Shown: positions 43,564 to 52,790 of the stretch, one piece after another | Position numbering within the stretch: the stretch's first letter is position 1 | How the letters are laid out: every line of letters begins with the position of its first letter | Source of the DNA: Rhizobium sp. P40RR-XXII | GTDB taxonomy: Bacteria; Pseudomonadota; Alphaproteobacteria; Rhizobiales; Rhizobiaceae | DNA: 64,000 bases | Assembly (NCBI RefSeq): GCF_012641405.1 | Contig: NZ_JABAII010000006.1 | Location: forward strand, 62,001 to 126,000 | Direction of reading: 5' to 3' | Position numbers and translations under genes: made by a program | The notes under the pieces: model-generated | Seen by the model: the letters and a program-made list of their open reading frames with translations, nothing else | Told to the model about the DNA's origin: nothing | Databases searched by the model: none

Positions 43564-44546
43564 GGCGCCACCTCCACCTTGAGATCATCGACGATCGCCC
43601 GATGGACCACCGGATCGATATTGCCCCCGGAAACGACAATCGCGGTCGGGCCATCGGGCCTGATCTTGCCGGCAAGCAAGGCCGCTATCCCGACTGCACC
43701 GGCACCCTCGACGGTCTCGCCTTCGATCCTGGCCGCATGGCGAATGCCCTCGGCAATTTCGTCTTCGCTGAGCAGGATCACATCATCCAGAAGCGCGCGG
43801 CACATCGCGAAGGTCAGGCGGTTGTCGAGGCCGATGCCGCCGCCAAGCGAATCCGCCAGGGTCTCGACCTCCCGCACATCGATCGGCCGACCGGCTGTGA
43901 GACTTGCCGCCATTGCCGCGCCGCGCTCCATCGACACGCCGACGACTTTGGCGGCCGGCAGACGACCCTTGATTGCCGCGGCAGTGCCCGAAGCCAGACC
44001 ACCACCCGATAGTGGCACGAGAACAAGTGTCGCCTCCGGCAGATCGTCGGCGACTTCCAGCCCGAGCGTGCCCTGGCCGGCAATGACGGCGGCGTCATCG
44101 AAGGGAGGCACGAAACACATGCCTTCTTCACGGACCAGGCGCTCGACCTCCCGCATGGCATCATCCTGCGAATGCCCGACGATGCGAACATCTGCCCCGA
44201 GGCTTCGGATCGCGCCGACCTTATTGACGGGAACAAGCGCAGACAGGCAGATGGTCGCGCGTGCGCCCATCGTTTTGGCGGCATGAGCGACTGCTCGGCC
44301 GTGATTACCGGTCGACGCCGTCACCAGTCCGCGCGAACGGGCCTCCTCGTCAAGGCAGAGAAGCGCGTTCGTGGCCCCACGCAGCTTGAAACTGCCGGTC
44401 TGCTGATGGTTTTCCAGCTTGAGATAGACGGGCACGCCCATACGCTGAGACAGCGCATGTGAGGGCCGCAGCGCCGTGCGCTGCACATATCCGGCAATGC
44501 GGCGCTGCCCTGCCTCGATATCTCGCAGCGTGACCATCATCGTCAT
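43560..44546 (-). CDS. eutB: Threonine-dehydratase-like hydroxyectoine-utilisation protein
   Basis: A 328-residue fold-type II PLP enzyme. The Schiff-base Lys is in TGSFKLRGATNALL, the phosphate loop in VPLSGGGLASG. It would dehydrate hydroxyectoine or its derivative, with EutC reducing the product. First gene of the eut-ehu operon. ATG 44546 begins the conserved protein (MTMMVTLRDIEAGQRR); the 35-residue upstream extension of the frame is in AT-rich control DNA and not typical of the family. No eutA precedes it. Confidence 0.88.
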   Translation of the reverse strand: MTMMVTLRDIEAGQRRIAGYVQRTALRPSHALSQRMGVPVYLKLENHQQTGSFKLRGATNALLCLDEEARSRGLVTASTGNHGRAVAHAAKTMGARATICLSALVPVNKVGAIRSLGADVRIVGHSQDDAMREVERLVREEGMCFVPPFDDAAVIAGQGTLGLEVADDLPEATLVLVPLSGGGLASGTAAAIKGRLPAAKVVGVSMERGAAMAASLTAGRPIDVREVETLADSLGGGIGLDNRLTFAMCRALLDDVILLSEDEIAEGIRHAARIEGETVEGAGAVGIAALLAGKIRPDGPTAIVVSGGNIDPVVHRAIVDDLKVEVAP

Positions 44547-45146
44547 GGCGCACACTCGCACCTTGCTATCGATGTGACCGATACCATTACGATTTTCATT
44601 CCTCTCGCGCTGGATGTTCATGACATCAGCGTGAAAGAGGTAATGGATCATGTCAATCTGTATATTGTTTCATTACAATTATACGTGTTCTTTTCGAAGG
44701 CAATGGCAAATCTCTTTCGAACGGCAACTCCCGCAACGCATTCGGCGGTCTATACCGACCATGATAATTGCTGAGCGCATATCGCAATCCGGCGCGCGCC
44801 CGCCCGTAGAGGAAGTCGGGCTATACGTAAACGACATGTCAAATCTGACAATTTACTGGAGATGCGCGCGCTCGACCGCGACAGGGTATGTCCCCGCGGC
44901 CTTTTGCTCTCATAGCGCGCTACGCCGATCAATGAGCGCCCTGGTCACGGAAATGATAAACCTGCCATCCCAACCTTCTCACAAAAGGTGGTGGCAGGAT
45001 TGCATCGGGCGAAGCTCACGCCGTTTCCAGCGTAGCACTGTCCCGATTGGCGGGCGGCCGACTTGCAAGCATGAACGTCTGCCGCCCGGCTCTATTCGTG
45101 AACGACGAAGCTCGTTCCTTAAAGTGCTCTCATTGGGAGCGTGGGC
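44547..45146. other. Upstream region of the eut-ehu operon
   Basis: About 600 bases without a credible gene; the 166-residue plus-strand frame here has poor codon use. Near eutB it is AT-rich and contains an operator-like element at 44643-44685. I found no remnant of eutA by eye, and nothing recognisable between 44760 and 45146. Confidence 0.5.
44643..44685 (-). promoter_or_regulatory. Candidate eutB promoter and EnuR operator
   Basis: 44643-44662 (plus strand) reads ATGGATC, then A-TG, then AAT-C-TGTA, matching the enuR promoter segment 35689-35707 with one gap. Adjacent is an imperfect inverted repeat TGTATATTGT / ACAATTATAC (44659-44684). On the minus strand TTGACA (44656-44651) is a perfect -35 box for eutB, though no good -10 follows, as expected for a regulated promoter. 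Inference from shared sequence. Confidence 0.5.
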
Positions 45147-45449
45147 TTAGTTGTTCAGAGCGCCGCCGATAATGGCGCCGAGCGCAAAGGCTGCTGCCGG
45201 ATACCAGAGGCCATCATTGTGACGACGATAGCCGGGTCGGCGATCGCGGTAGCCTCTATAGCCATGATAATAGCCTGCGCGGTCCCTGCCGCGATATGGT
45301 ACCCATCCGGGACGTCCCGGACCGCGCGGCGGCATGTTGCGATGAACCTCGCCGGGACGATCCCGATGATGACGGGGCCATTCCTGTGCGTTGGCGAAAG
45401 GCGCTGCAAGCGTTACCGTGGCCATGGCGATAATAAAGATCTTTTTCAT
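45147..45449 (-). CDS. Small BA14K-like exported protein
   Basis: A 100-residue protein: signal peptide [21 protein letters not shown], a middle rich in Arg, Gly, Tyr, His and Pro, and a C-terminal hydrophobic [19 protein letters not shown]. The C-terminal pattern (W-Y-P...GA-I-GG) is that of BA14K-family proteins common in rhizobia and Brucella, but the usual cysteine-containing tail after it is absent. It is probably periplasmic or membrane-associated. The start has a GAGAAGGAAG Shine-Dalgarno. Confidence 0.7.
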   Translation of the reverse strand: MKKIFIIAMATVTLAAPFANAQEWPRHHRDRPGEVHRNMPPRGPGRPGWVPYRGRDRAGYYHGYRGYRDRRPGYRRHNDGLWYPAAAFALGAIIGGALNN

Positions 45450-45544
45450 TGGGCTTCCTTCTCATTCGTCAGGGGACCTTAGTAATCGCAGGGTGAATAG
45501 AGCGTTAACACGCCACTACCTTAAATAGCCGGTTGCGCAAACTA

Positions 45545-46387
45545 TCAGCTCTCGAAATCAACGCTCGTCGTCACCTCGGCCAAGGCTTCGAATTCAGCCT
45601 TCAACGTCTCTAACCGTGCCTTGGCGACCTTCAGCGCGGATGTCCCAAGCAGAAGCCGAAGCGGCGTTTGCTCGGTTTTGACGGCGTTCAGGATCGCTTG
45701 TGCTGCCTTCCTCGGATCTCCCGGCTGTAAACCGGAAACCGCACGCGTAGCGCTCCGCCTCTTCCCCGCCGTCTCGGCATAGCCATCAATGATGACGGGG
45801 GATTCGATCATGGACCGTCCAGCCCAATCGGTACGAAAGGCCCCCGGTTCGACGATCAAAACCTTGATGCCGAGCGGCCCGACTTCATAAGATAGCGATT
45901 CCGAAAGCGCTTCGACGGCAAATTTCGTTGCGTGATAATATCCGGTTGCCGCGAATGCGACCAATCCTCCGAGCGAGGAAAGATTGACGATGCAGCCGCG
46001 CCGTCTTGCACGCATGCCCGGAAGCACGGCCTTGGTGACATCAAGCAGACCGAAGACGTTGGTTTCGAATTGGGCGCGTATCGCGACATCTTCTCCCTCC
46101 TCAATCGCCGCGAGATAGCCGTAGCCGGCGGCGTTGACGAGCACATCGATCCGGCCGAAACGCCGCTCGGCCTCGCCGATCACCTGCTCGATGGTTGCAC
46201 GATCGGTTACGTCAAGCCTCGCGGCGACGACGCGATCCGGAAATCTTTCAACGAGTTCGCGGATCGTCTCCGGGTCGCGTGCCGTGGCAATCGCGATATC
46301 GCCTGCCTCCAGCGCCACCTCGGCAATCGCGCGTCCAAGTCCTGATGAAGCTCCAGTGATGAGCCATATCGATCGATGATCCGTCAT
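45545..46387 (-). CDS. Short-chain dehydrogenase/reductase
   Basis: A 280-residue classical SDR. The NAD(P)-binding motif TGASSGLG is at residues 11-18, the adenine-ring motif VNAAGYG around 89, catalytic Ser in IVNLSSLGG and the YxxxK pair in GYYHATKFAVEA. Substrate unknown. ATG 46387 gives the normal N-terminus; the 14-residue extension to 46429 is not family-like. It is divergent from an AraC regulator, a common SDR/AraC arrangement. Confidence 0.88.
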   Translation of the reverse strand: MTDHRSIWLITGASSGLGRAIAEVALEAGDIAIATARDPETIRELVERFPDRVVAARLDVTDRATIEQVIGEAERRFGRIDVLVNAAGYGYLAAIEEGEDVAIRAQFETNVFGLLDVTKAVLPGMRARRRGCIVNLSSLGGLVAFAATGYYHATKFAVEALSESLSYEVGPLGIKVLIVEPGAFRTDWAGRSMIESPVIIDGYAETAGKRRSATRAVSGLQPGDPRKAAQAILNAVKTEQTPLRLLLGTSALKVAKARLETLKAEFEALAEVTTSVDFES

Positions 46388-46545
46388 TCTCTTATCCTTC
46401 CAAATGCTGCGATCATGATGATCTCGCATGCGGAAGAGATACGCTCGCCAATGGCGTCAGCTTAGGCCGATCCTTTCGAAGTTTTGCACAATCCTACCAT
46501 CCTGGCCTATCTTGACCGCGACAAAGCGAGAAGATGGGGAAGGCG

Positions 46546-47409
46546 ATGAAAACCACACGACGAAGCTTGATCGAGCTGATGCACTTTCACTGCACGGCGC
46601 CCAAGCAAAAAACGCTCGTTCCCGGTTTGACGCTCTTTCGCAGCGATGCACCGACCGAACCGGTCCGCAGCCTTTACGATCCGCGCCTTTGCGTCGTCCT
46701 GCAGGGTCGAAAGGAGCTCATCCTGGATCGGCAGCGCATCGAAATCGGCCTAAGCGACTACCTGGTCGTCGTCCTCGATCTTCCGGTGACAGCGCGCATT
46801 GTCGAGGCAAGCCCTGGTCAGCCGCATTATGCGATAACGCTTGATCTCGATCCGGCAATCATTGCCGAGCTGGTTGCAGATAAAAAGGAACTGAGATCGG
46901 TCGCAAAAACGAAGGGCGCTGCGATTGCCGGGCTTACCCTGGACATTCTGGAACCCCTCGAGCGACTGGTGCGGCTGCTGGATCGGCCCACGGACATCGA
47001 GACGCTTGCGCCACTTGTTCGACGCGAGCTTTTCTACAAGCTTGTCCAGGGCAGTCTCGGCGACATGGTCGTCGAAAGCGGAATAGGCGGCTCTCGCCTG
47101 TCGCGCATCGCCCGTACGACCGCCTGGATTAAAGCCAACTTCGATCAGCCGGTCGATATCGCGACTTTGGCGGATATCGCCGGCATGAGCCAGACCTCCT
47201 ATTATCGTGCCTTCAAAGCCGCCACTACGATGAGCCCCTTGCAATTCCGGACACGGCTACGGCTGCACGAAGCACGACGACGGTTGCAGCTGGGCGTCGA
47301 CAAGATCGGATCCATCGCATTTGCGGTCGGCTACGAAAATCAGTCGCAGTTCAATCGGGAATATCGGAAGCTATTCGGGAGACCGCCCGGTGTAGACCTG
47401 TCTCGCTGA
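46546..47409 (+). CDS. AraC-family regulator
   Basis: A 287-residue regulator with an N-terminal AraC_N-type sensor domain (LTLFRSDAPTEPVRSLYDPRLCVVLQGRKE) and a C-terminal pair of helix-turn-helix motifs (IATLADIAGMSQTSYYRAFKAAT and KIGSIAFAVGYENQSQFNREYRKLFGRPP). It probably controls the divergent SDR gene. ATG 46546 has a GGGGAAGG Shine-Dalgarno; ATG 46534 is an alternative four codons upstream. Confidence 0.88.
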   Translation: MKTTRRSLIELMHFHCTAPKQKTLVPGLTLFRSDAPTEPVRSLYDPRLCVVLQGRKELILDRQRIEIGLSDYLVVVLDLPVTARIVEASPGQPHYAITLDLDPAIIAELVADKKELRSVAKTKGAAIAGLTLDILEPLERLVRLLDRPTDIETLAPLVRRELFYKLVQGSLGDMVVESGIGGSRLSRIARTTAWIKANFDQPVDIATLADIAGMSQTSYYRAFKAATTMSPLQFRTRLRLHEARRRLQLGVDKIGSIAFAVGYENQSQFNREYRKLFGRPPGVDLSR

Positions 47410-47511
47410 GGCGCTGGCCAGCCGTCCATTCGGGTAGGTACACTAAATCGTCGTGGCCGCTATTGTTTCCATTGTCGGCTCGGACGCCACCCCCGAACCG
47501 ATCACTACAGC

Positions 47512-47549
47512 GTCCGACGAGACTGCATGCCCTCGCAGTGTCGTCGGAC
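47512..47549. terminator. Long hairpin between araC-type gene and FAD oxidoreductase
   Basis: Arms 47512-47526 and 47535-47549 pair at 14 of 15 positions around an 8-base loop. It lies 102 bases after the AraC-type gene stop and 102 bases beyond the convergent FAD gene's stop, so it may terminate both. Confidence 0.5.
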
Positions 47550-47651
47550 ACCCGTTGACATGCGTGCCAGTGACAAAGGCTGCCGCCGATGTCGATGGCC
47601 CCGGGCAGGTTTAGCCTTTACCGGAAACAACGGCGTCAAATACGCCCGTTC

Positions 47652-49292
47652 TCATGCTGCCCTTCCGGCGTTGCGCCCGGAAAAAATGCAGCCTCCCAGG
47701 AACGTGCCCTCCAGCGCATTGTAACCGTGATATCCACCGCCGCCGAAGCCTGCCGCCTCACCGCAGGCATATAGCCCAGGGATGAGCACGCCGCTCAGCC
47801 CAAGCGCCTGACTGTTCAGATCGGTTTCGATCCCGCCCAGAGATTTGCGGGTCAGGATGTTGAGGCGCACGGCGATCAGGGGACCCGCCTTGGGATCCAG
47901 TATCCGATGCGGTGGTGCTGTGCGCATGAACCGATCGCCGAGATAACCACGCGCCTGCCTCAGCGCGACGATCTGCGCATCCTTGGCGAAGGGATTGTCC
48001 AATTCGCGGTCCCGGGCTTCGATCTGGCTGCGCAGATGGACAAGATCGACCGGATAATCCCCGATACGGTTCATGCCGGCGACCAGCTCTTCCAGCGTTT
48101 CGGCGACGATGAAATCCTCACCCTTCTCCTTGAAGGCTTCCACCGGCGGAGGAGCCGAACGGCCAAGCCGGCTGCGCAGGAGCAGGCCGACGTCGCGGCC
48201 CGTGAGGTCGGGATTCTGTTCGGACCCCGAGAGCGCGAACTCTTTCTTGATGATCTTCTGCGTGGTTACGAACCAGCTGTAACTATGCCCGAGTTTGCAG
48301 ATATGCTCTAGCGTCGCGAGGCTATCGAAACCCGGCAGACAGGGGGCAGGCATGCGGTTGCCGTTGGCGTCGAACCAAAGCGAGGACGGCCCGGGCAGGA
48401 TGCGAATGCCATGGTTCGGCCAGATGGGGTCCCAGTTGCGGATACCCTCGGTGTAATGCCACATCCTATCGCCGTTGATGAGCCGTGCGCCTGCCGCTTC
48501 GGCATGGCCGATCATCAAGCCGTCGACATGGTGAGGCACCCCGCTCAGCATCCGTTCAGGGGGTGGACCGAGGCGATCGGCGGGCCAGGCGCGGCGAACC
48601 AGTTCCGGATTGCCGCCAATGCCGCCGCTCGCCACGATCACGGCGCCCTGAATGCGAAAATCCCCGACGACATCGCGGTTCGATTGCTGACCGCGCGGAA
48701 TATTGTCCTCCGCCAGGATCTCGCCTTCCACGCCGGTGATGCCGTTGCCGTCGGCGATCAACCGCGTCACGCGTCGGCGGAACATCAGCTCGATCCTCCC
48801 CTGCTTCTCGGCGGCTAGCACCCGCTTCAAGAATGGATCGATCACGCCCGGACCCGTGCCCCAGGTGACGTGAAAGCGCGGCACGGAGTTGCCGTGGCCG
48901 TGAGCAAGGCTTCCGCCGCGCTCGGCCCAGCCGACGACGGGGAACCAGCGCATGCCGAGCCCATATAGCCAGCCACGCATCTCGCCGGCGGCAAAATCGA
49001 GATAGGCATCCGCCCAGGCGCGCGGCCAAAAATCCTCAGCACGGTCGAAGGCGGCTGAGCCCAGCCAATCCTGACGGGCAAGGTCGATACTATCGCGAAT
49101 TCGCATGCGCCGTTGTTCCGGCGTATCGATCATGAATAGCCCGCCGAGAGACCAGAAGGCTTGGCCGCCGAGGCTTGCCCGCGGCTCTTGGTCGACGAGG
49201 ATCACCCGCTTTCCGCGCTCAATCAGCTCCAAGGCGGCGACAAGACCCGACAGGCCTCCCCCAACGACGACGACATCCGCGTAACTGCCCAT
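47652..49292 (-). CDS. FAD-binding dehydrogenase (fumarate reductase/ketosteroid dehydrogenase type)
   Basis: A 546-residue flavoprotein. The dinucleotide motif VVVVGGGLSGLVAALELIERGKRVILVDQE is N-terminal, an ASLGGQAFWSLGG FAD-contact segment follows, and the C-terminal FAD motif is GLYACGEAAGFGGGGYHGYNALEGTFLGGCIFSGR. This is the predicted FAD-binding oxidoreductase group related to 3-ketosteroid dehydrogenases and fumarate reductase; the true substrate is unknown and steroid activity should not be assumed. It stands 109 bases after the alpha-mannosidase gene on the same strand. Confidence 0.85.
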   Translation of the reverse strand: MGSYADVVVVGGGLSGLVAALELIERGKRVILVDQEPRASLGGQAFWSLGGLFMIDTPEQRRMRIRDSIDLARQDWLGSAAFDRAEDFWPRAWADAYLDFAAGEMRGWLYGLGMRWFPVVGWAERGGSLAHGHGNSVPRFHVTWGTGPGVIDPFLKRVLAAEKQGRIELMFRRRVTRLIADGNGITGVEGEILAEDNIPRGQQSNRDVVGDFRIQGAVIVASGGIGGNPELVRRAWPADRLGPPPERMLSGVPHHVDGLMIGHAEAAGARLINGDRMWHYTEGIRNWDPIWPNHGIRILPGPSSLWFDANGNRMPAPCLPGFDSLATLEHICKLGHSYSWFVTTQKIIKKEFALSGSEQNPDLTGRDVGLLLRSRLGRSAPPPVEAFKEKGEDFIVAETLEELVAGMNRIGDYPVDLVHLRSQIEARDRELDNPFAKDAQIVALRQARGYLGDRFMRTAPPHRILDPKAGPLIAVRLNILTRKSLGGIETDLNSQALGLSGVLIPGLYACGEAAGFGGGGYHGYNALEGTFLGGCIFSGRNAGRAA

Positions 49293-49401
49293 TCGACCTC
49301 CCAGCGAATAGCTATTTGCCGGGACTTTAGCGACACTTACGTAAAAGTAAAATGGAGAACGGCTTTCACGTCGGCTCGTCCATCGGGGCCGATTTCCGCT
49401 A

Positions 49402-52400
49402 TCAGCTTCTCTGCAGCCTCCACGTCCGAATCTCGAACGGCATGATGTCGGCGGGTCCCTCGCGTTCGATCGGCTCCTCGAGGATATTCAGCGGCCCCGA
49501 CGCTTTCCATCCCGACGCCAGGTTCAGCGACAGGCGGCCACGACGGCCGGCAGGCTCGTAAAGCCGCAGGATAAGGCCCTCGCCCTCCTCGGCCGATTTC
49601 AATCCGGAGAAGGCGACCGGTATGCCCTCGACACCGAGAGGCGAGAGCGTGCCCTGCGAAAGCCCGCTTGCCTCCATGGTGACGAGCGGCTGGTTGAGAT
49701 CGATCGCCTCCGATAGAACGCCGCCTTCATGCCAGGCGCCTTCATGCGGCATCAGCGCATAGGTGAAGCTCTGCTGGCCTTCGTCGGCAAGCGGATCGGG
49801 ATAGATCGGTGACCGCACCAGGCTCATGCCGATGACATTGCCGCGGGCGCTGTGTCCGTATTTGGCGTTGTTGAGCAAGGCGACGCCAAAGCCGGGTTCG
49901 CTGAGATCGACGAAGCGATGGGCCGCTGCCTCGAACATCGCCTGCTCCCAGGGGGTGTTCGTATGCGTCTGCCGCTCGACGATGCCGAAGGCACATTCGA
50001 ACGTCGCTGTGCGCGAATGCACGGCAACCGGATTCAGTGTCCTGAGCAGGGTGCGCCGGTCATGCCAATCGATCGTCGTCTCGATATCGAGCCGGCGGGC
50101 ATTGGCCGTCAAAACATAAAGCTGGGTGACGGTCGAGTTGCGATATCGATAGACGACACGGATGGTGGCGCGATGCGGCCCTTCCTCGACCAGAGCGACG
50201 CTTTCGGGCTGATCGAGGCGGATGCCTTTTTCGGCATAGTCCGCGTCGACGTCCCAGGCGTCCCAGTTGCGCGGCTTGTCGGCGGGATACACCCAGAGCT
50301 GGTTGGCAGCCTCTTCGATCGCCTCCCGTCCCGTCGCCTTGTGGACAAGGCTCGACACGGCACCATCCTTGCCGATGAGGACCGATAGATGCTCGTTCTC
50401 GATATGATGGGCATCGGCCTTCAGCATGCCGGCGGGCCTAACACCCTTACGATCGAAGACCGCGACGGAAAGGGGCGCGACAAGATCGGCAGATGACAGG
50501 ACCGTTCCGTCGGACAGCGCGGCGGTGAGCGGCCGCGGTGAAAGAGACGGATTGACGACAATCAGTGCGTCGCTAACGCCGCCTGTCGGAAGATGGGCCG
50601 ATAGTTCCTTGAGCGCCTTGGCCTGCTCCGCCTTCGCATTACCGATCACGCCGTCAAGTTCCCCTTCGGCATCGACGTAGACCTCGCGAATGCTTGATCC
50701 CGGCAGGATGTCATGAAATTCGTTCTTCAGGACGGTGCGCCAATCCGCCTCGAGGCTTTGCGGTTTTGCAGCGCCGAGCACGTGGGCGAGTGACGCCAGT
50801 GTTTCGGCCGTGATCAGCGCGCGTTCGGCCTGGCGATGCTTGCGCTTGACGCCGCTTTGCGTCGTCAGGGTCGCGCGGTGCAGTTCGAGATAGATTTCTC
50901 CCTCCCAGACCGGCAGGTCCTTTTCCGCCGCCGTGCGATGGGCTTTCTCATAGTAGCCTTTTACAGTGCCCCAACGTGCCCTAGGGATTGCCGGGAAGTC
51001 GCGCAGCTGCACTTCGCGCTCGACCATTTCCGGCGTGACACCGCCGCCGCCGTCGCCATAGCCGACGGCCAGCAGCGACGTGTCGTGCTCAGTCTTGCCG
51101 CGGAAATTCTTCCATGTCGGCACGAAGCAATCCGGCTGCACGAAACCATTATAGCCTTGCATGGGATTGTCGAACGTATGGGTCAGCACCTTGCTGCCGT
51201 CGAGCCCCTTCCACCAGAAGAGGTCGGACGGGATGTGATTGGTCTCGCTCCAGTTCACCTTGATCGTAAAAAAGCTGCTCATGCCCCCGAGCCGCAGGAT
51301 CTGCGGAAGGGCACCCGAAAAGCCGAAGCAATCCGGCAGCCAGCAGACGGTATGGCGCAGACCGAAATGCTTTTCGAAATAGCGCTGCCCATAGAGTACC
51401 TGACGGGCGAGGCTTTCACCCGTCGGCATATTGGTGTCAGGCTCGACCCACATGCCGCCGACGGTTTCCCACTTGCCCTCGGCCACCTTCTTCTTGATCC
51501 GTTCGAGAAGCTCCGGATCATCCTCTTCCATCTGCGCGTAATAATGGGCGGTCGATTGATTGAAGCGGAAGTCGTCGGAGCGCTCCATCAGCGAAAGCGC
51601 TGTATTGAAGGTGCGGCGCATCTTCCGTCGCGTCTCGCCATAGGGCCAAAGCCAGGCGAGATCGATATGGGCATGACCGCTCAGCAGCAATTCGCCGTTT
51701 TGCGGAAAGCGCTTCTGAAGTTCCTTCAATCGTTCAAGCAGGCGGTCATGCGCGGCCAAGGCCGAAGCGCTCTGCGTCTCGCTGAGACCGGCTGGATTGT
51801 CCTGAAGTTCCGGCAGTTGCCAGATCTTCTGCTGCATCTCCGCGCCTGATATGCGCGCGACATAGGTGGCCGTGTCCGAAGGCCAATCGAGGCTGCGCAG
51901 CGCTCGTTCCGCCGCATCGATGAGATGCGGCACGACGTCATGACCGTCAAGCACATCGACAGCTTCGCCGATCTGCCGCATCAGAATATGCAGCCGATGG
52001 ACCGGCTCGTCCAACCAGATCAGGCGCGCCTTATTCAACTTCGGAGCCCGGTTCGGCTCTCCGAAAGGAAAGCGTGCGACGCTCTCGGTCGCGATCGAGA
52101 AGTCCCTACCCTTAATCGGAAACTCCTGGTGATAGGGATCCAGTCCGAAGATCTCGGTCCGGCCGTCCACGTAGCGCAAGGTCAGCAGGCTCTCGCCGCC
52201 AAGATCGAGCTGCAGGCGGGTCTGCTCGAGCGGCCAGTCATGCGGGATCGTTGCCGCCGCGGCGAAGTTGACGGTTCCCTTGCGGTGCGGCCAGTCCTGG
52301 CCACGCGCGATCGGCTCGCCATCAAAAGTCCAGCCATCGATGTCGCGGCTCTGTTTGTCGCGCCAATGGGCGAGCTCGGTTATCCGGACTTTGAGACGAT

Positions 52401-52428
52401 CGAGACGTTGGGCAATGGTGAGAGACAT
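49402..52428 (-). CDS. Alpha-mannosidase, glycoside hydrolase family 38
   Basis: A 1008-residue retaining alpha-mannosidase. The zinc/catalytic motif HAHIDLAWLWPYGETRRK begins near residue 252; the nucleophile is Asp366 in WLPDCFGFSGALPQ; HDILPGSSIREVY and the C-terminal beta-sandwich (GH38C) follow. No signal peptide is visible, so it is probably cytosolic and acts on imported mannosides or mannosylglycerate-type glycosides. ATG 52428 (MSLTIAQRL) was chosen over the frame start at 52518. No transporter adjoins it. Confidence 0.92.
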   Translation of the reverse strand: MSLTIAQRLDRLKVRITELAHWRDKQSRDIDGWTFDGEPIARGQDWPHRKGTVNFAAAATIPHDWPLEQTRLQLDLGGESLLTLRYVDGRTEIFGLDPYHQEFPIKGRDFSIATESVARFPFGEPNRAPKLNKARLIWLDEPVHRLHILMRQIGEAVDVLDGHDVVPHLIDAAERALRSLDWPSDTATYVARISGAEMQQKIWQLPELQDNPAGLSETQSASALAAHDRLLERLKELQKRFPQNGELLLSGHAHIDLAWLWPYGETRRKMRRTFNTALSLMERSDDFRFNQSTAHYYAQMEEDDPELLERIKKKVAEGKWETVGGMWVEPDTNMPTGESLARQVLYGQRYFEKHFGLRHTVCWLPDCFGFSGALPQILRLGGMSSFFTIKVNWSETNHIPSDLFWWKGLDGSKVLTHTFDNPMQGYNGFVQPDCFVPTWKNFRGKTEHDTSLLAVGYGDGGGGVTPEMVEREVQLRDFPAIPRARWGTVKGYYEKAHRTAAEKDLPVWEGEIYLELHRATLTTQSGVKRKHRQAERALITAETLASLAHVLGAAKPQSLEADWRTVLKNEFHDILPGSSIREVYVDAEGELDGVIGNAKAEQAKALKELSAHLPTGGVSDALIVVNPSLSPRPLTAALSDGTVLSSADLVAPLSVAVFDRKGVRPAGMLKADAHHIENEHLSVLIGKDGAVSSLVHKATGREAIEEAANQLWVYPADKPRNWDAWDVDADYAEKGIRLDQPESVALVEEGPHRATIRVVYRYRNSTVTQLYVLTANARRLDIETTIDWHDRRTLLRTLNPVAVHSRTATFECAFGIVERQTHTNTPWEQAMFEAAAHRFVDLSEPGFGVALLNNAKYGHSARGNVIGMSLVRSPIYPDPLADEGQQSFTYALMPHEGAWHEGGVLSEAIDLNQPLVTMEASGLSQGTLSPLGVEGIPVAFSGLKSAEEGEGLILRLYEPAGRRGRLSLNLASGWKASGPLNILEEPIEREGPADIMPFEIRTWRLQRS

Positions 52429-52790
52429 GGCGGGTCCTATCGGAAAATCGGCGATTGACGGCGGGGGAGAACATATCAGCGCGAAGAGGTCGCAGCACCA
52501 CGCCCCCGTCTCCTCCAAGCGGATTGCATAGCCGAATTTTAGATTAAGTAACTTTGTTTTTCCGTCAAGCGGCCAAGAAATAAGTTACGAGAATTTTTGG
52601 CTGCGACGTCCCGACCGAGCCTCGCCTTAGAGCTTTTCTTCTCATTGAGGACGGTTTTCTTATGGGCTGTCACAAGTGACCTTTTGGCTTTGTGTGGCGA
52701 TGCCGCATCACAAACGTGATTTGATACATCAGTAAGCATGCGCTAAACTGCTAACATCGGAGCTTGTAGAGCAAAAGTGATGGTTCCGCC
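52429..52790. other. Divergent control region between alpha-mannosidase and the Ehr operon
   Basis: 362 bases, richer in AT than the genes around it. It holds a 7-bp inverted repeat GTAACTT (52548-52554) / AAGTTAC (52582-52588), a possible regulator site, and must contain both divergent promoters. No gene or RNA is recognised. Confidence 0.35.

Noticed and set aside
42868..44286. A 472-residue plus-strand open frame over eutC and eutB
   Set aside because: Mirror-frame shadow of two conserved enzymes; low-complexity composition and no ribosome site.
44650..45150. A 166-residue plus-strand frame in the gap upstream of eutB
   Set aside because: Irregular composition, no domain, and it runs through the AT-rich eut promoter.
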